NCBI GenBank assembly: GCA_963682175.1
Contig: OY821777.1
Coordinates: 19,054,001 to 19,118,000, forward strand
Reading direction: 5' to 3'
Source: Triglochin maritima
Lineage: Eukaryota > Streptophyta > Magnoliopsida > Alismatales > Juncaginaceae
Length of the DNA: 64,000 bases
Shown here piece by piece: positions 43,840 through 54,138 of this stretch. The position numbers and the translations under genes were made by a program. The notes under the pieces were generated by a model. That model saw only the letters and a program-made list of their open reading frames with translations. It was not told where the DNA came from and ran no database searches. The number at the start of each line of letters is the position of its first letter. Position 1 is the stretch's first letter.

Positions 43840-46800
43840 TGTTAGGATCTATGGCCCTCTAATCGCTAGAGAAAATGCGGAATTAAAAATACTAAGCGAA
43901 TGATTAGGGAGTAGAGACAATGCAAACCACAAATCGTCGACACCAGAGTTTAGATAGGTTCGACACCCACACCTGGGTCATAGTCCTCCTCGCAAGCCTC
44001 GCTCGATCCCCCGAGCCTCGCTTACGGTTCCACTAACCGATCTCCGTTCCGGGCCGAGATCAACGCCGTTTACACACACCGAGCCTCGCGAACAATCCTC
44101 GCCTCGCTCGTGTCTCCTCTCACAACCCGAGAGGGAGCTTCCTCGAAGCTTTTACAACTCTTTGATTCTTTGATATGGAAGTTGAACCACACTCTAACTA
44201 ACACTCTATACTTGAGCACACTTGGATATGATATTGAATTGGATATGCAAGTGGTGAAGTTTAGGCTTGAGTGTTGAAGAATAAGCTTTGAAGGTTTGGG
44301 AATTGAGAGCACAAAGATAGTTGATGAATAGAAGGTGTTGTCTCTTATTTTATGTCTCTAGAGTGGTGTTTATATAGGTTTCAAAGCTTATAGATCCGTT
44401 GGAGAGTTGGTGGTGAATGGACCAATGAGAAAGCAAGATGTGACTTAAGCTCGTCCAGAAATCGAGACAGATTCGGTAGACTGTTATCCACACGGTAGTC
44501 CGAAACATTGGTCTGAACTAAGAACTCGGTTGACCGATTAAGTATCGGATCACCGTTCACCAACCTCCAGTAGCTTTTATCTATTTAGTCCTAATTAAAC
44601 TCGGTTCACCGAAGTCCATTCGGTTCACCGTTCCAAGGTGGACAGTAGAATTGATTGGGCTTTGTGTAGGATTTCATGTTTAATTATACATATATATTTT
44701 TCGAATTTTCATGTATAATAAGGATCAATTTTCAATTTTCTACAATTTATTGCATGCATCGGTTTGTTTTAACAAACTAGTTTCAAAAACTCTATTAAAA
44801 CAAACATGAAGGAGCTCCAAAATTCATACCTAGAAGTTCTCTAAAACTTCTCAAAGATTCGGAGACGGTTGGGATGCTCCTCGCTGCGTCGGATGCCTCC
44901 GAGTATTCACCAAACTCTAAACAAGATCGGAGAGAGGGAAGCTAGTCTCTCAATCTCCGATTGGGTTTAGAATCTAATTACTAACCCCTCTTTAATTCCC
45001 TTTAGAAGATGACCTCTGAAGAACTAAAACTAAACTTAAGAATTAAGGAATTTTCGTGGAGAATTATGGAGAGAGATTTTGCATAAGAAAAATAATGAAT
45101 TAATTAAGGAGGTAATGAGATAACCTTGTATTTATAGGTTCTCTCCAAATTACCTATTCATGTGCAACCTCTTGCCATGATTCTATGCAAAATTCCATCT
45201 AACCATCCAATATTTATTAATAAATAATCTTAGCCACGAATTAAATCAATTATGGACCAATTCCATGCATGATCTAATTAATTCTTAAATTAATTCTGCA
45301 TAAAACCGTCTGACCGGTCGACCGTCTGCGAGGTCCGGTCGACCGTTTAGACCTGGTTTCGGTCGACCGTTTAGACACTCGGTCGACCGTTCGCAACATT
45401 AAAATATTTCATCGCAATGTTCGGTGGACCGACCGATAAATTCGGTCGACCGAAAACGAACATACGAAATCCCTGTTACGATGTACACACATCCGGTCGA
45501 CCGTGCAATATTGCGGTCGACCGTCCCACACCCGGTCGACCGTTTACTGTTTAGCGGTCGACCGTTTGTGCACTTGCTGCAAACTTGTCAAATTTCGGTT
45601 TAACCCCTACAAAATTTGACATTTCGGGATTAGTAATAAATTCACAACTTATGTAACATATTATCCTATGTAATGATCAATCATTACACCCCATAATATT
45701 TACATCACATATGAATTTAATTTAGATTCTAATTATGTTATAAATCACAACATAATTTTGATTTTGCTTGTTCACCCCATGTGTCATATTTTCTACATGA
45801 AACCCGACACATCCTATGAACTCAAAATCCCCATTTCTTGTTTCTCAGTTTTGTGGTGTGACCTATGGGAGGATCTAAACTAAGTTGGCAGTGATATTAA
45901 GAGCTTAATATCACAAGCTATAAGCGGTATCTAGCTACACATTATAGCTCCTAATTAGCTAGATGTCTTAATTCCACTCGAACCAAAATCCGATCCACTT
46001 AGTGATGGAGTGCACCACTTGTGTCCGTCCCTTGCCTCATGATATTAAGAATACACACGAAGTAGTATTGTGTCATCTTTGTATTAGTATTCATTTCTTG
46101 ATCTCTTTAAGCTAGTTATAAATATGTGACTTAACTCAAATCACATTGTGCACATTATAACTTTGCTTTATCAAGGGGCCCACTAATATCATCACTCAAT
46201 TAAGAGGGGCAATGATAGTCTTTTGACTAACTATCTTCTCCAACAAAAGTTGTACTTAACCAACCAATGCCTTTACACTACACTGATCGATAGTTCAAGA
46301 CACTGATCTAATTAAGTATTCCTTAAGTGATTAGATATAAGTCTCATATCAAAGGACCAAAGACACAGTAAAATATTAATGACACAGAAACACATTTCTA
46401 TAATATTTTACTTATAAGGTCTATTCAGTATACAAAAGTAATATTTTCCTCTTTTGCATACCCGTGTCGTCACTCACTTGTAGAGCTACAATGATCTATG
46501 ACCAACACGACAATCTTAACTCGGTAATTAATGTCCCATGTTAATTACCATGATTGCGAATATCTTTTGTTTTATGCAAACCAATATCTTTCAGAGCTCT
46601 ACGGTTAAGGACCGAGAGCCTCTTCCTTAACACTTCTAAAAGACGAATAACATAAACAAGGAACAAAATGATTTCTCATTCAATTCATAATAATTGAAAT
46701 TTAAAAGTAAAACTTTTAGAACACATTCCCTTCACTTTGTTCATGTCTAGTTCGGTTGACCGTCTATACTTCGGTAGACCGAAGTTAGCGCGGGTTTTGC

Positions 46801-47438
46801 GCTGAAAATGCGTGGGAAATTGTTTTACCAATAACGGTCAAGTTAAATAATCGTTGGGCTCCTAAAGCCAATAAGGATTCAGTAGACTGAAGTGTGTGCG
46901 GTCGTCCGAAGTGGGTCAAGTTAATTTGGGCTCTAGGGTCTTGATTTGAATGTGACCGTTGGAGCAAAGTCCAAAACCGGTCTAGGGCTATTCGGTCGAC
47001 AGAAGGCGTTTCGGTCTTTCGTTGGGGCAAATCCAGAGAACACCTAAGTTTCACTATTGGGAAGTATTTGGCTATCCGACAGGTGTTTGGTGGACCGAAC
47101 TAGGTAGAGTTCGGTTAACCGAAATAAGTTCGGTTTACCGAGAAATGATAGGACAGAATCCTAGTGCTCAAGTTTACATAAAATCCTATGGACTCAATAA
47201 ATATAAAGTTACATGTCTTGGTCCAAAGCTTTGATTACAAGTCTTGAGTCTTGATGTCCTTGTCCCAATGCTCATTTCCTTCATTGTCTTGATCAACCTA
47301 TTAAGATAATTGCAAGTATACAAACATATATGCAATGCATGTAATCGTGTTTGTTCACTCTGATTGATTATGTTGATTGATTAAGATTAGTTTAATTAAT
47401 CATCAAAATTAATATAGATTAAGGTCAAAAAGCCAACA
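43840..47438 (-). mobile_element. Solo LTR, copia family 2, interrupted by copy B
   Basis: It begins TGTTAGGATC and ends AAAGCCAACA, flanked by the TSD TCGTA (43835-43839 and 47439-47443). The empty site CTTGTATCGTAGTCC is present at 49858-49862. Net length without the nested LTR is about 1.52 kb. It is related to 22250-23666 and to the reverse complement of 39818-41387. Minus-strand TATA near 44369-44378 (CCTATATAAAC). Confidence 0.9.
44665..46734 (-). mobile_element. Solo LTR, 2.07 kb family, copy B
   Basis: It begins TGTAGGATTTCATG and ends CATTCCCTTCA, with a perfect TSD CTTTG (44660-44664 and 46735-46739). It is close to copy A along the full length. Minus-strand TATA at 45129-45138. 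About nine CGGTCGACCG palindromes lie at 45310-45565. It is the innermost insertion of the stack and so the youngest there. Confidence 0.95.
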
Positions 47439-47616
47439 TCGTAGTCCTCGAGTCTCTCAACTCAGTCATTTTCCCTGCTATTAGGTCCATTTATAGTCTC
47501 TCCTTCTCAAACATACTTATTCCTGAAAACTAAACATTAAACTCGTTACATAACATTGTTTGGGTGAAAGATAATGGATATAAGACACAAAGATATGCAT
47601 GAAATGATGTCATTCA

Positions 47617-49088
47617 AATACCCCCACACCTAACTTTTGTTAGTCCCGAGCAAAACAAAGAAAGAGAAAAATGAAAGAAAGGAAAAAGCATACGAAAAAC
47701 AGGGAAAACATAACTCACTTTCGTAGGACTCACGGTTGCACTTAGCACGTTCAACAAGCCGTTAAACCTCCTTGTCGCCAAGGAGGATGAGTGTTGTCTC
47801 CTGAGGGTTTTTAACGTATATACCCACAAAATCCGAACATAGATGCATTGTTCAATCTAGAAACTCGACTCGATGGACTCATTTTTATCGATCATTGGAC
47901 GTGGTAATCCTACAGGCCGACTCTATGGATGTATTCAGTCCACACACATAGCCTAATGAATCAATCGTGCAAGTTAACTAAAGACTTAAGTGAAAGACGT
48001 GGACAACCTCAACATCCTCAAATGATACAAAGTGTAAAGTCCATTAAGATTCTTATTTACATTACCTTTTTTTTCTTACTTTTCTTCTTCTTTTTCTTAC
48101 TAGTTGGAGTTTCATTCTCCCAGGGTCAGGTTTCGTGCATCATTGCCCATGAGGACTTACACTATCATGTACATCTTCCTCAAATCTCCACATAGGGCAA
48201 TCCCTACCACCTGTGTAACGAGAGTTCGGTCGGCGCATCCAAAGTCAGATGACTCGAAAGCACTAGGCACAAAGTCCCCTCAGACCTACTTTCCCGAGTA
48301 ATAGGATCATTGCGAGAAGAGAGAACACCTCCTCACTTATTTCTTATCTACACATGAACCAAAACCCCTACACCTAATGTCTCACAACAAGATTTAAAGG
48401 GTCCTTGACTACAACAAACTTCCTTAAATTGACAGACACGAATTATTGACTTACTAGTTCAGGGTGGACTTCTTTAAGTGTTTGAGTACTAAAACCCTAT
48501 ATTTACTCACCCCCGAGGAAAGTCGGGGTGCATCCTAACGACTAGATAAGTCCTAAAGTCACTGTACTAGATATCCTAATGCATCAAGTTCAAGACAATT
48601 TTGGGAGCATTCTTTTTACTTTGCCTCTCAACGGTTTTGCACATGTTAAACACATGCAAAATCCACAAAACATTTCCTTTCGCAAACACATGAAGATTTT
48701 GAAAGAAATGTAATTTTTTTTAAAGCACTAGGCAAGAAAAAGAAGACAAGTCACCCAAGGATCATGACAAGCAGATATATCGATATTAAATGCAGCACAC
48801 TAACATGACCCTATCAATGCACACAAAAGAAAACAAAATAAAAGGAAAAGACTCGACTATGTACACACGTAAAACACCCCCCACACCTACTTCATGCATT
48901 GTCCTCAATGAATGTGAGTAAGATACTACATGGATTTATGCATGAAAAAAGAAAGATCTCACCAATATGAAGCGCAAAAGGAAGTTCATGATTATAGTGA
49001 TGGACACAAACCTGAATTCCCTCAAAACATGTGACATGCTAAAGAAGGGATACAAATACGTGAAAGAAATATGACCCAAATACCCAAG
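47617..49088 (-). other. Remaining internal region of the gypsy-like element
   Basis: It contains the polypurine-type tract next to the left LTR. Near 47740-47775 it has GCACTTAGCACGTTCAAC and a second C-rich run (ACCCCCCACACCTACTTC) at about 48877. No gag or pol reading frame was recognised. It joins the right LTR at 49089 without a primer-binding site, consistent with a deletion covering the leader and the LTR end. Confidence 0.6.
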
Positions 49089-50545
49089 TTCTTATTAATT
49101 CAAACAAGTATACTAACATCTCTCACAAACAACAATGTCTAGCATTCATACCATCTACATAACATGTATACACATCCACTCCACCCCCAAAGGGGATGAA
49201 ACTACTCACACATATTTAAACTAACATTTATACTAAGGAAAGAAAACTTGGTTAAACTGATTATAAGAAGACTAAAACAACAAGTTTAACTAAAAGAACA
49301 TAAAACTAAAGAAGCATGCAAGACATAAGAAAGAAAATTAAACTAAGAAAGAAACAACATAACCAAAGGAAAACATCTATTATTACTCACTCAATTACAA
49401 GTAACATCTCTCCACCATGGGTTTTGCTTCAAGGCTTTAACTCCTAGTAGAGATGATGACCACCAAAGAGAGATGAGGTACAAGAGAGGAGGGAGTGCTC
49501 TATTTATAGTCATAGAAAAATGTAATCCGGGACAATTCCTCGACATTGGACTAAACAAATACCACAAATAGACTAAATACACACTAATACGCGACCCTAC
49601 GAATCTTAGCGGATCCGGATCAAAATAGATCGCCAATCAGCGGTCTTGGACCACCAATTAACGGTCTATATTGTTTGGATACGGTCGTTGTTTCGTGTGG
49701 GGTTTTCTGGATGTCTTTGTTGGTATTTGATGCATCTACTTTGCTTGCTGGAGCTCCGATCCGAATATAATTACCAAAATACTCCCCATGATGGTGTGGA
49801 GTATTCTTGTTTGCTCATTGGTCCTTCGATCTTATATTCAGGTCCTTCGATCTTGTATCGTAGTCCTCGAGTCTCTCAACTCAGTCCTTTTCCCTGCTAT
49901 TAGGTCCATTTATAGTCTCTCATTCTCAAACCTACTTATTTCTGAAAACTAAACATTAAACTCATTACATAGCATTGTTTAGGTGAAAGATAATGAATAT
50001 AAGACACAAAGATATGCATGAAATGATGTCAATTAGGAGGCAAACAAAAGAAACTCAAATCTTATTTTGTTAAAATGAATAATTTGCTTGTTAAGACAAC
50101 AAATTATTCAAATATTTGGGTACCTAAGACTACTCAAATTTGGGTACCAAAGCTAACCCTCAAGGACCCAAACAAATTTGGGTACCAAAGTCTTCACTTT
50201 TCTCTTTGTTTGTAGATAAAAGCAAGGAGAAAATGGAAGTGGATTCTCGATAGCGGGTGCTCAAGGCACATGACGGGAGACACCCAAGTTCTATCAAGCT
50301 TAAAGCCTAAGAATGGAGGAACCGTCACATTTGAAGATAATGCTAAAGGACACATTGTCGGTATTGGTAATGTTGGCAATTCTACTACTCCAAATATTGA
50401 AAAAGTTTTATTAGTAGATGGGTTGAAACATAACTTGCTTAGTGTTAGTCAATTGACCGATAAGATTTTTCTAGTTGTGTTTGATAAACATACTTACCAT
50501 ATCATTTCTAAACATGACATGCAAATTGTCTTTAAGCCTAATTTG

Positions 50546-52680
50546 TGAAGGGAATGAGTTCTAAAAGTTTTACTTTTAAATGTCAATTATTATGAATTGA
50601 ATGAGAAATCATTTTGTTCCTTGTTTATGTTATTCGTCTTTTAGAAGTGTTAAGGAAGAGGCTCTTGGTCCTTAACCGTAGAGCTCTAAAAGATATTGGT
50701 TTAAATAAAACAAAAGATATTCGCAATCATGGTAATTAACATGGAACATTAGTTACCGAGTTAAGATTGTCGTGTTGGTCATAGATCATTGTAGCTCTAC
50801 AAGTGAGTGACGACACGGGTATGCAAAAGAGGAAAATATTACTTTTGTATACTGAATAGACCTAATAAGTAAAATATTATAGAAATGTATTTCTGTGTCA
50901 TTAATATTTTACTGTGTCTTTGGTCCTTTGATATGAGACTTATATCTAATCACTTAAGGAATACTTAATTAGATCAGTGTCTTGAACTATCGATCAGTGT
51001 AGTGTAAAGGCATTGGTTGATTAAGTATAACTTTCGTTGGAGAAGATAGTTAGTCAAAAGATTATCATTGCCCCTCTTAATTGAGTGATGATATTAGTGG
51101 GCCCCTTGATAAAGCAAAGTTATAATGTGCACAATGCGATTTGAGTTAAGTCACATATTTATAACTAGCTTAAAGAGATCAAGAAATGAATACTAATACA
51201 AAGATGACACAAATACTACTTTGTGTGTATTCTTAATATCATGAGGCAAGGGACGGACACAAGTGGTGCACTCCATCACTAAATGGATCGGGTTTTGGTT
51301 CGAGTGGAATTAAGACATCTAACTAATTGGGAGCTATAATGTGTAGCTAGATACCGCTTATAGCTTGTGATATTAAGCTCTTAATATCACTGCCAACTTA
51401 GTTTAGATCCTCCCATAGGTCACACCGCAAAAACCGTGAAACAAGAAGCTTGATTTTTGGTTCATATGATGTGTCGGGTTTCTCATAGAAAATATGACAC
51501 ATGTGGTGAACAAGTAAAATCAATTATGTTGTATATAAACATAATTAGAGTCATGATAAATTCATATGAGATGCATATATTATGGGGTGCAATAATTTAT
51601 TGTTGCATAGGATAATACATTGCATAAGTTGTGAATTTGCTAAAACCCCTTTAAGTTCAAATTTTGTTGGAAATAAATCCAAAATTTGAAATAGGCAAAA
51701 TCGGGTAGAAGTTCGGTAATCCGTTATGGTTCGGTCGACTGAAGGATTTATGGATCGGTCAACCGAACGTGGAACGGATAATCGTAATTGATTGACCGAA
51801 CTTGACCAAAGTGCCTGGAGCTTTGATACGGTGTACCGAACCAGAAACGGTCGACCGAACAATGTCAAGTTCCGATATTTTCGGTTAACCGAATAGCACT
51901 CGGTTTTAGACGTGAATGGGTCCGATCGGTTAAGGAGAATTTTTCTCCTTAAGATCCGGTCATCCGTCACGTACTCGGTTAAACGATCGTGACAAATTTG
52001 GTTAACCGAGTGGGACTCGGTAAACCGAACAGCGGTCGATTTTCTGCCTTTGATTATAAGAGATTAATTTGATCGATGGTTGGATTAGCTCCAAATTTGG
52101 TCAAACGGTTTGTGGGTGCATATAATGCATTATGGAATTAGTTTGTGAGAGAAATTGTCATAAAACCGTGGCTTAAGAATAACCATGATTAAGAGTAAGA
52201 TTGGAACCTATAAATATGTCCTTATTCTCCCTAATTGGGACACACAATTCAGAAATTATTTTCTCTCCTAATTCACTACTAAAACCCACGAAAATTCTCT
52301 TAGTTTTCTAAGTCTTTGGAAGGAGAAATCTCAGAGGCTAAGGAAGGGGTTTGTAGCTAGATTCTAAGCCTGTTTGGAGATCGATTGGCTAGCTCCTTTC
52401 TCTCCAACCTTGTTTAGGGTTTCGGTGAACACTCGGAGGCATTCGACGCAACGGGAAGCGACGATCATCTTCCCCAACGTCTCCGAATCTTCAAGAAGTT
52501 TTAGAGAACTTCTAGGTATGAATTTCGGAGTCCATTGTGTTTGTTTTAATAAGGTTTTTCAAACTAGTTGTTAAAACAAACCGATGCATGCATAAATAAA
52601 TCGAAGAAAATTGTAATAGATCCTTATTATACATGAAAATTCGAAAAATATATATGTATAATTAAACATGAAATCCTACA
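50546..52680 (+). mobile_element. Solo LTR, 2 kb family, copy C (inverted relative to A and B)
   Basis: It begins TGAAGGGAATGAG and ends GAAATCCTACA, with a perfect TSD ATTTG (50541-50545 and 52681-52685). It is more diverged than A and B. The palindromes in 51715-52035 have mostly decayed to forms such as GGTCGACTG and GGTTAACCG. TATA box CTATAAATA at 52208-52216. It interrupts the copia remnant. Confidence 0.95.
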
Positions 52681-53712
52681 ATTTGATGAATTGTTTTTAA
52701 GCCTAATTTGATGAATTCAAGTCTTCTCTTAAGATATTTCTTAAACAAATTATAGCTTGTGTCAGAAGTGGGATAAAATACAACATCAGGTAGTGGAGGT
52801 TCCACTTATCTGATGTTGGAGTTCCTTAAGAATAAGCCATTCTTAATTGTTTTCAAGGGGTTAGGGTTCTAAACATAACATCTACATTGTGCATGTTAAT
52901 AATCTTAGAAATTTAAATGTTGAATTTTGCTTGGTTATGGCATAACCGGTTGGAACATATATTAGTATGTCACAATTGCACAAATTATCCAAACTTGAAT
53001 TGGTTCTAGGATTACCAAAAATTGATTTAAAAAAGGACAAACTTTGTGATGCATGCCAATTTGAAAAACCATTTAAATCTTCCTTCAAATCTCTAAATGT
53101 GGCGTCAACTTCAAAACCCATTGAACTTTTTACACTTAGATCTTTTTAGACATTCGAGGACCGTGAGTCTAGGAGGGAAAAAATATGCATTTGTGATAGT
53201 TGATGATTTTTCGAGATTCACTTGAGTTTTGTTTTTAGCAAACAAATATGATACTTTTGAAAGATTTAAAAGTTTTTGCAAACGTGTTCAAAGGGAAAAA
53301 GATTCTAACGTAATCACTATTCGTAGTGATCATGGAGGAGAATTTGAAAATGAATCATTTCAAAAGTTTTGTGAAAAATATGGAATTGAGCATAACTTCT
53401 CATTTCCTCGCACTCCTCAACAAAATGAGGTAGTTGAGAGGAAAAATAGAACTCTTCAAGAGATGACAATAACCATGTTTGTGGAAAAATGACTTCCAAA
53501 TATTTTTGGTTCGAAACCGTTAATACATTTTGCTATGTTTTGAGTCGTGTTTTCATTAGACCTATTTTAAAGAAAACTCTTTTTAAACTTTGACATGACC
53601 GAACTTCTAAAATTTCGTACTTTAAAGCATTTGACTCAAAATGTTTTGTCCTCAATACTAAAGACAACTTGGATAAATTTGATGCAAAATCTGATGATGT
53701 CATCTTTTGATA

Positions 53713-54138
53713 ATTTTGTAAACTTGAACTTGAAAAAATATTAGATTATATAAGCTTATAAAGTAAAATTTATAATTTTTTTTATTACTCAATTATCTTC
53801 GGAAAAAGATGACATACTCGCTAGCGTCTGAAAATTTAATAACATTTGGATACGATATTGATTTTTCGATAACATATATATACAAATAACAGTAAAATGA
53901 CATGTAAACAAAAAAAATCTTTTAATATAACATGTGCATCGAGGTTATTAACGTCCACTTAAATATATTTATTTATAACAAAAATACTAAGAACATTACC
54001 AACCCATTGGAAAAAGGAAGAAACAAAAAAAGGAAGAAAACTCCCATCGTCATTCCCAATTTCCCATCATCGTCTCCTTCCAATCGTCTCCTCCCCAAAT
54101 CCGAACCCACCATGTGATAACCCCCCAAATCCCCAACC
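53713..54138 (+). promoter_or_regulatory. Promoter and 5' UTR region of the PP2A B' gene
   Basis: AT-rich sequence after the copia remnant gives way at about 54030 to a C-rich leader typical of a 5' UTR. AT-rich TATA-like sequence (AATATATTTATTTATAAC) lies near 53955-53975. The exact start site is unknown. Confidence 0.45.
54112..54117 (+). promoter_or_regulatory. Start-stop upstream ORF (ATGTGA)
   Basis: An ATG in a strong context (CCCACCATG) is followed at once by TGA, 27 bases before the main start codon. Start-stop uORFs are known to stall or recycle ribosomes. Whether this one is in the mRNA depends on the unmapped transcription start. Confidence 0.6.

Larger units (their letters stand above)
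41648..50035 (-). mobile_element. Gypsy-like LTR element, minus strand, itself multiply invaded
   Basis: It is flanked by the TSD GGAGG (41643-41647 and 50036-50040). The left LTR runs 41648-47616 once its own insertions are counted; the right LTR is 49089-50035 and lacks about its first 450 bases. On the minus strand the left LTR is the 3' LTR. It is preceded by a purine tract (GGTGTGGGGGTATTT, reverse of 47617-47631), as expected of a polypurine tract. Net LTR length is about 1.4 kb. Only about 1.5 kb of internal region remains, without coding sequence, so the element has an internal deletion or is non-autonomous. CTATTTATAGCC near 43480 and CTATTTATAGTC near 49500 are the TATA boxes read in reverse. 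Confidence 0.8.
41400..53712 (+). pseudogene. Copia gag-pol remnant split by later insertions
   Basis: Three pieces remain. 41400-41647 is a gag-like C-terminal stretch (TKYLEKFTLCRKMFDM). 50041-50545 has the zinc-knuckle-to-protease linker (IWVPK repeated) and the protease-type Cys-Ser-Arg-His-Met box at about 50255. 52681-53712 has the GAG-pre-integrase domain (CDACQFEKPFKSS) and integrase core with Asp (FVIVDDFSRF), Asp (IRSDHGGEFENESF) and Glu (QQNEVVERKNRTLQE). The order gag, protease, integrase is that of Ty1-copia. An 8.4 kb gypsy-like element (TSD GGAGG) and a solo LTR (TSD ATTTG) separate the pieces. Further stops and frameshifts occur in the third piece. It ends before the reverse transcriptase; no 3' LTR was found. 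Confidence 0.85.
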
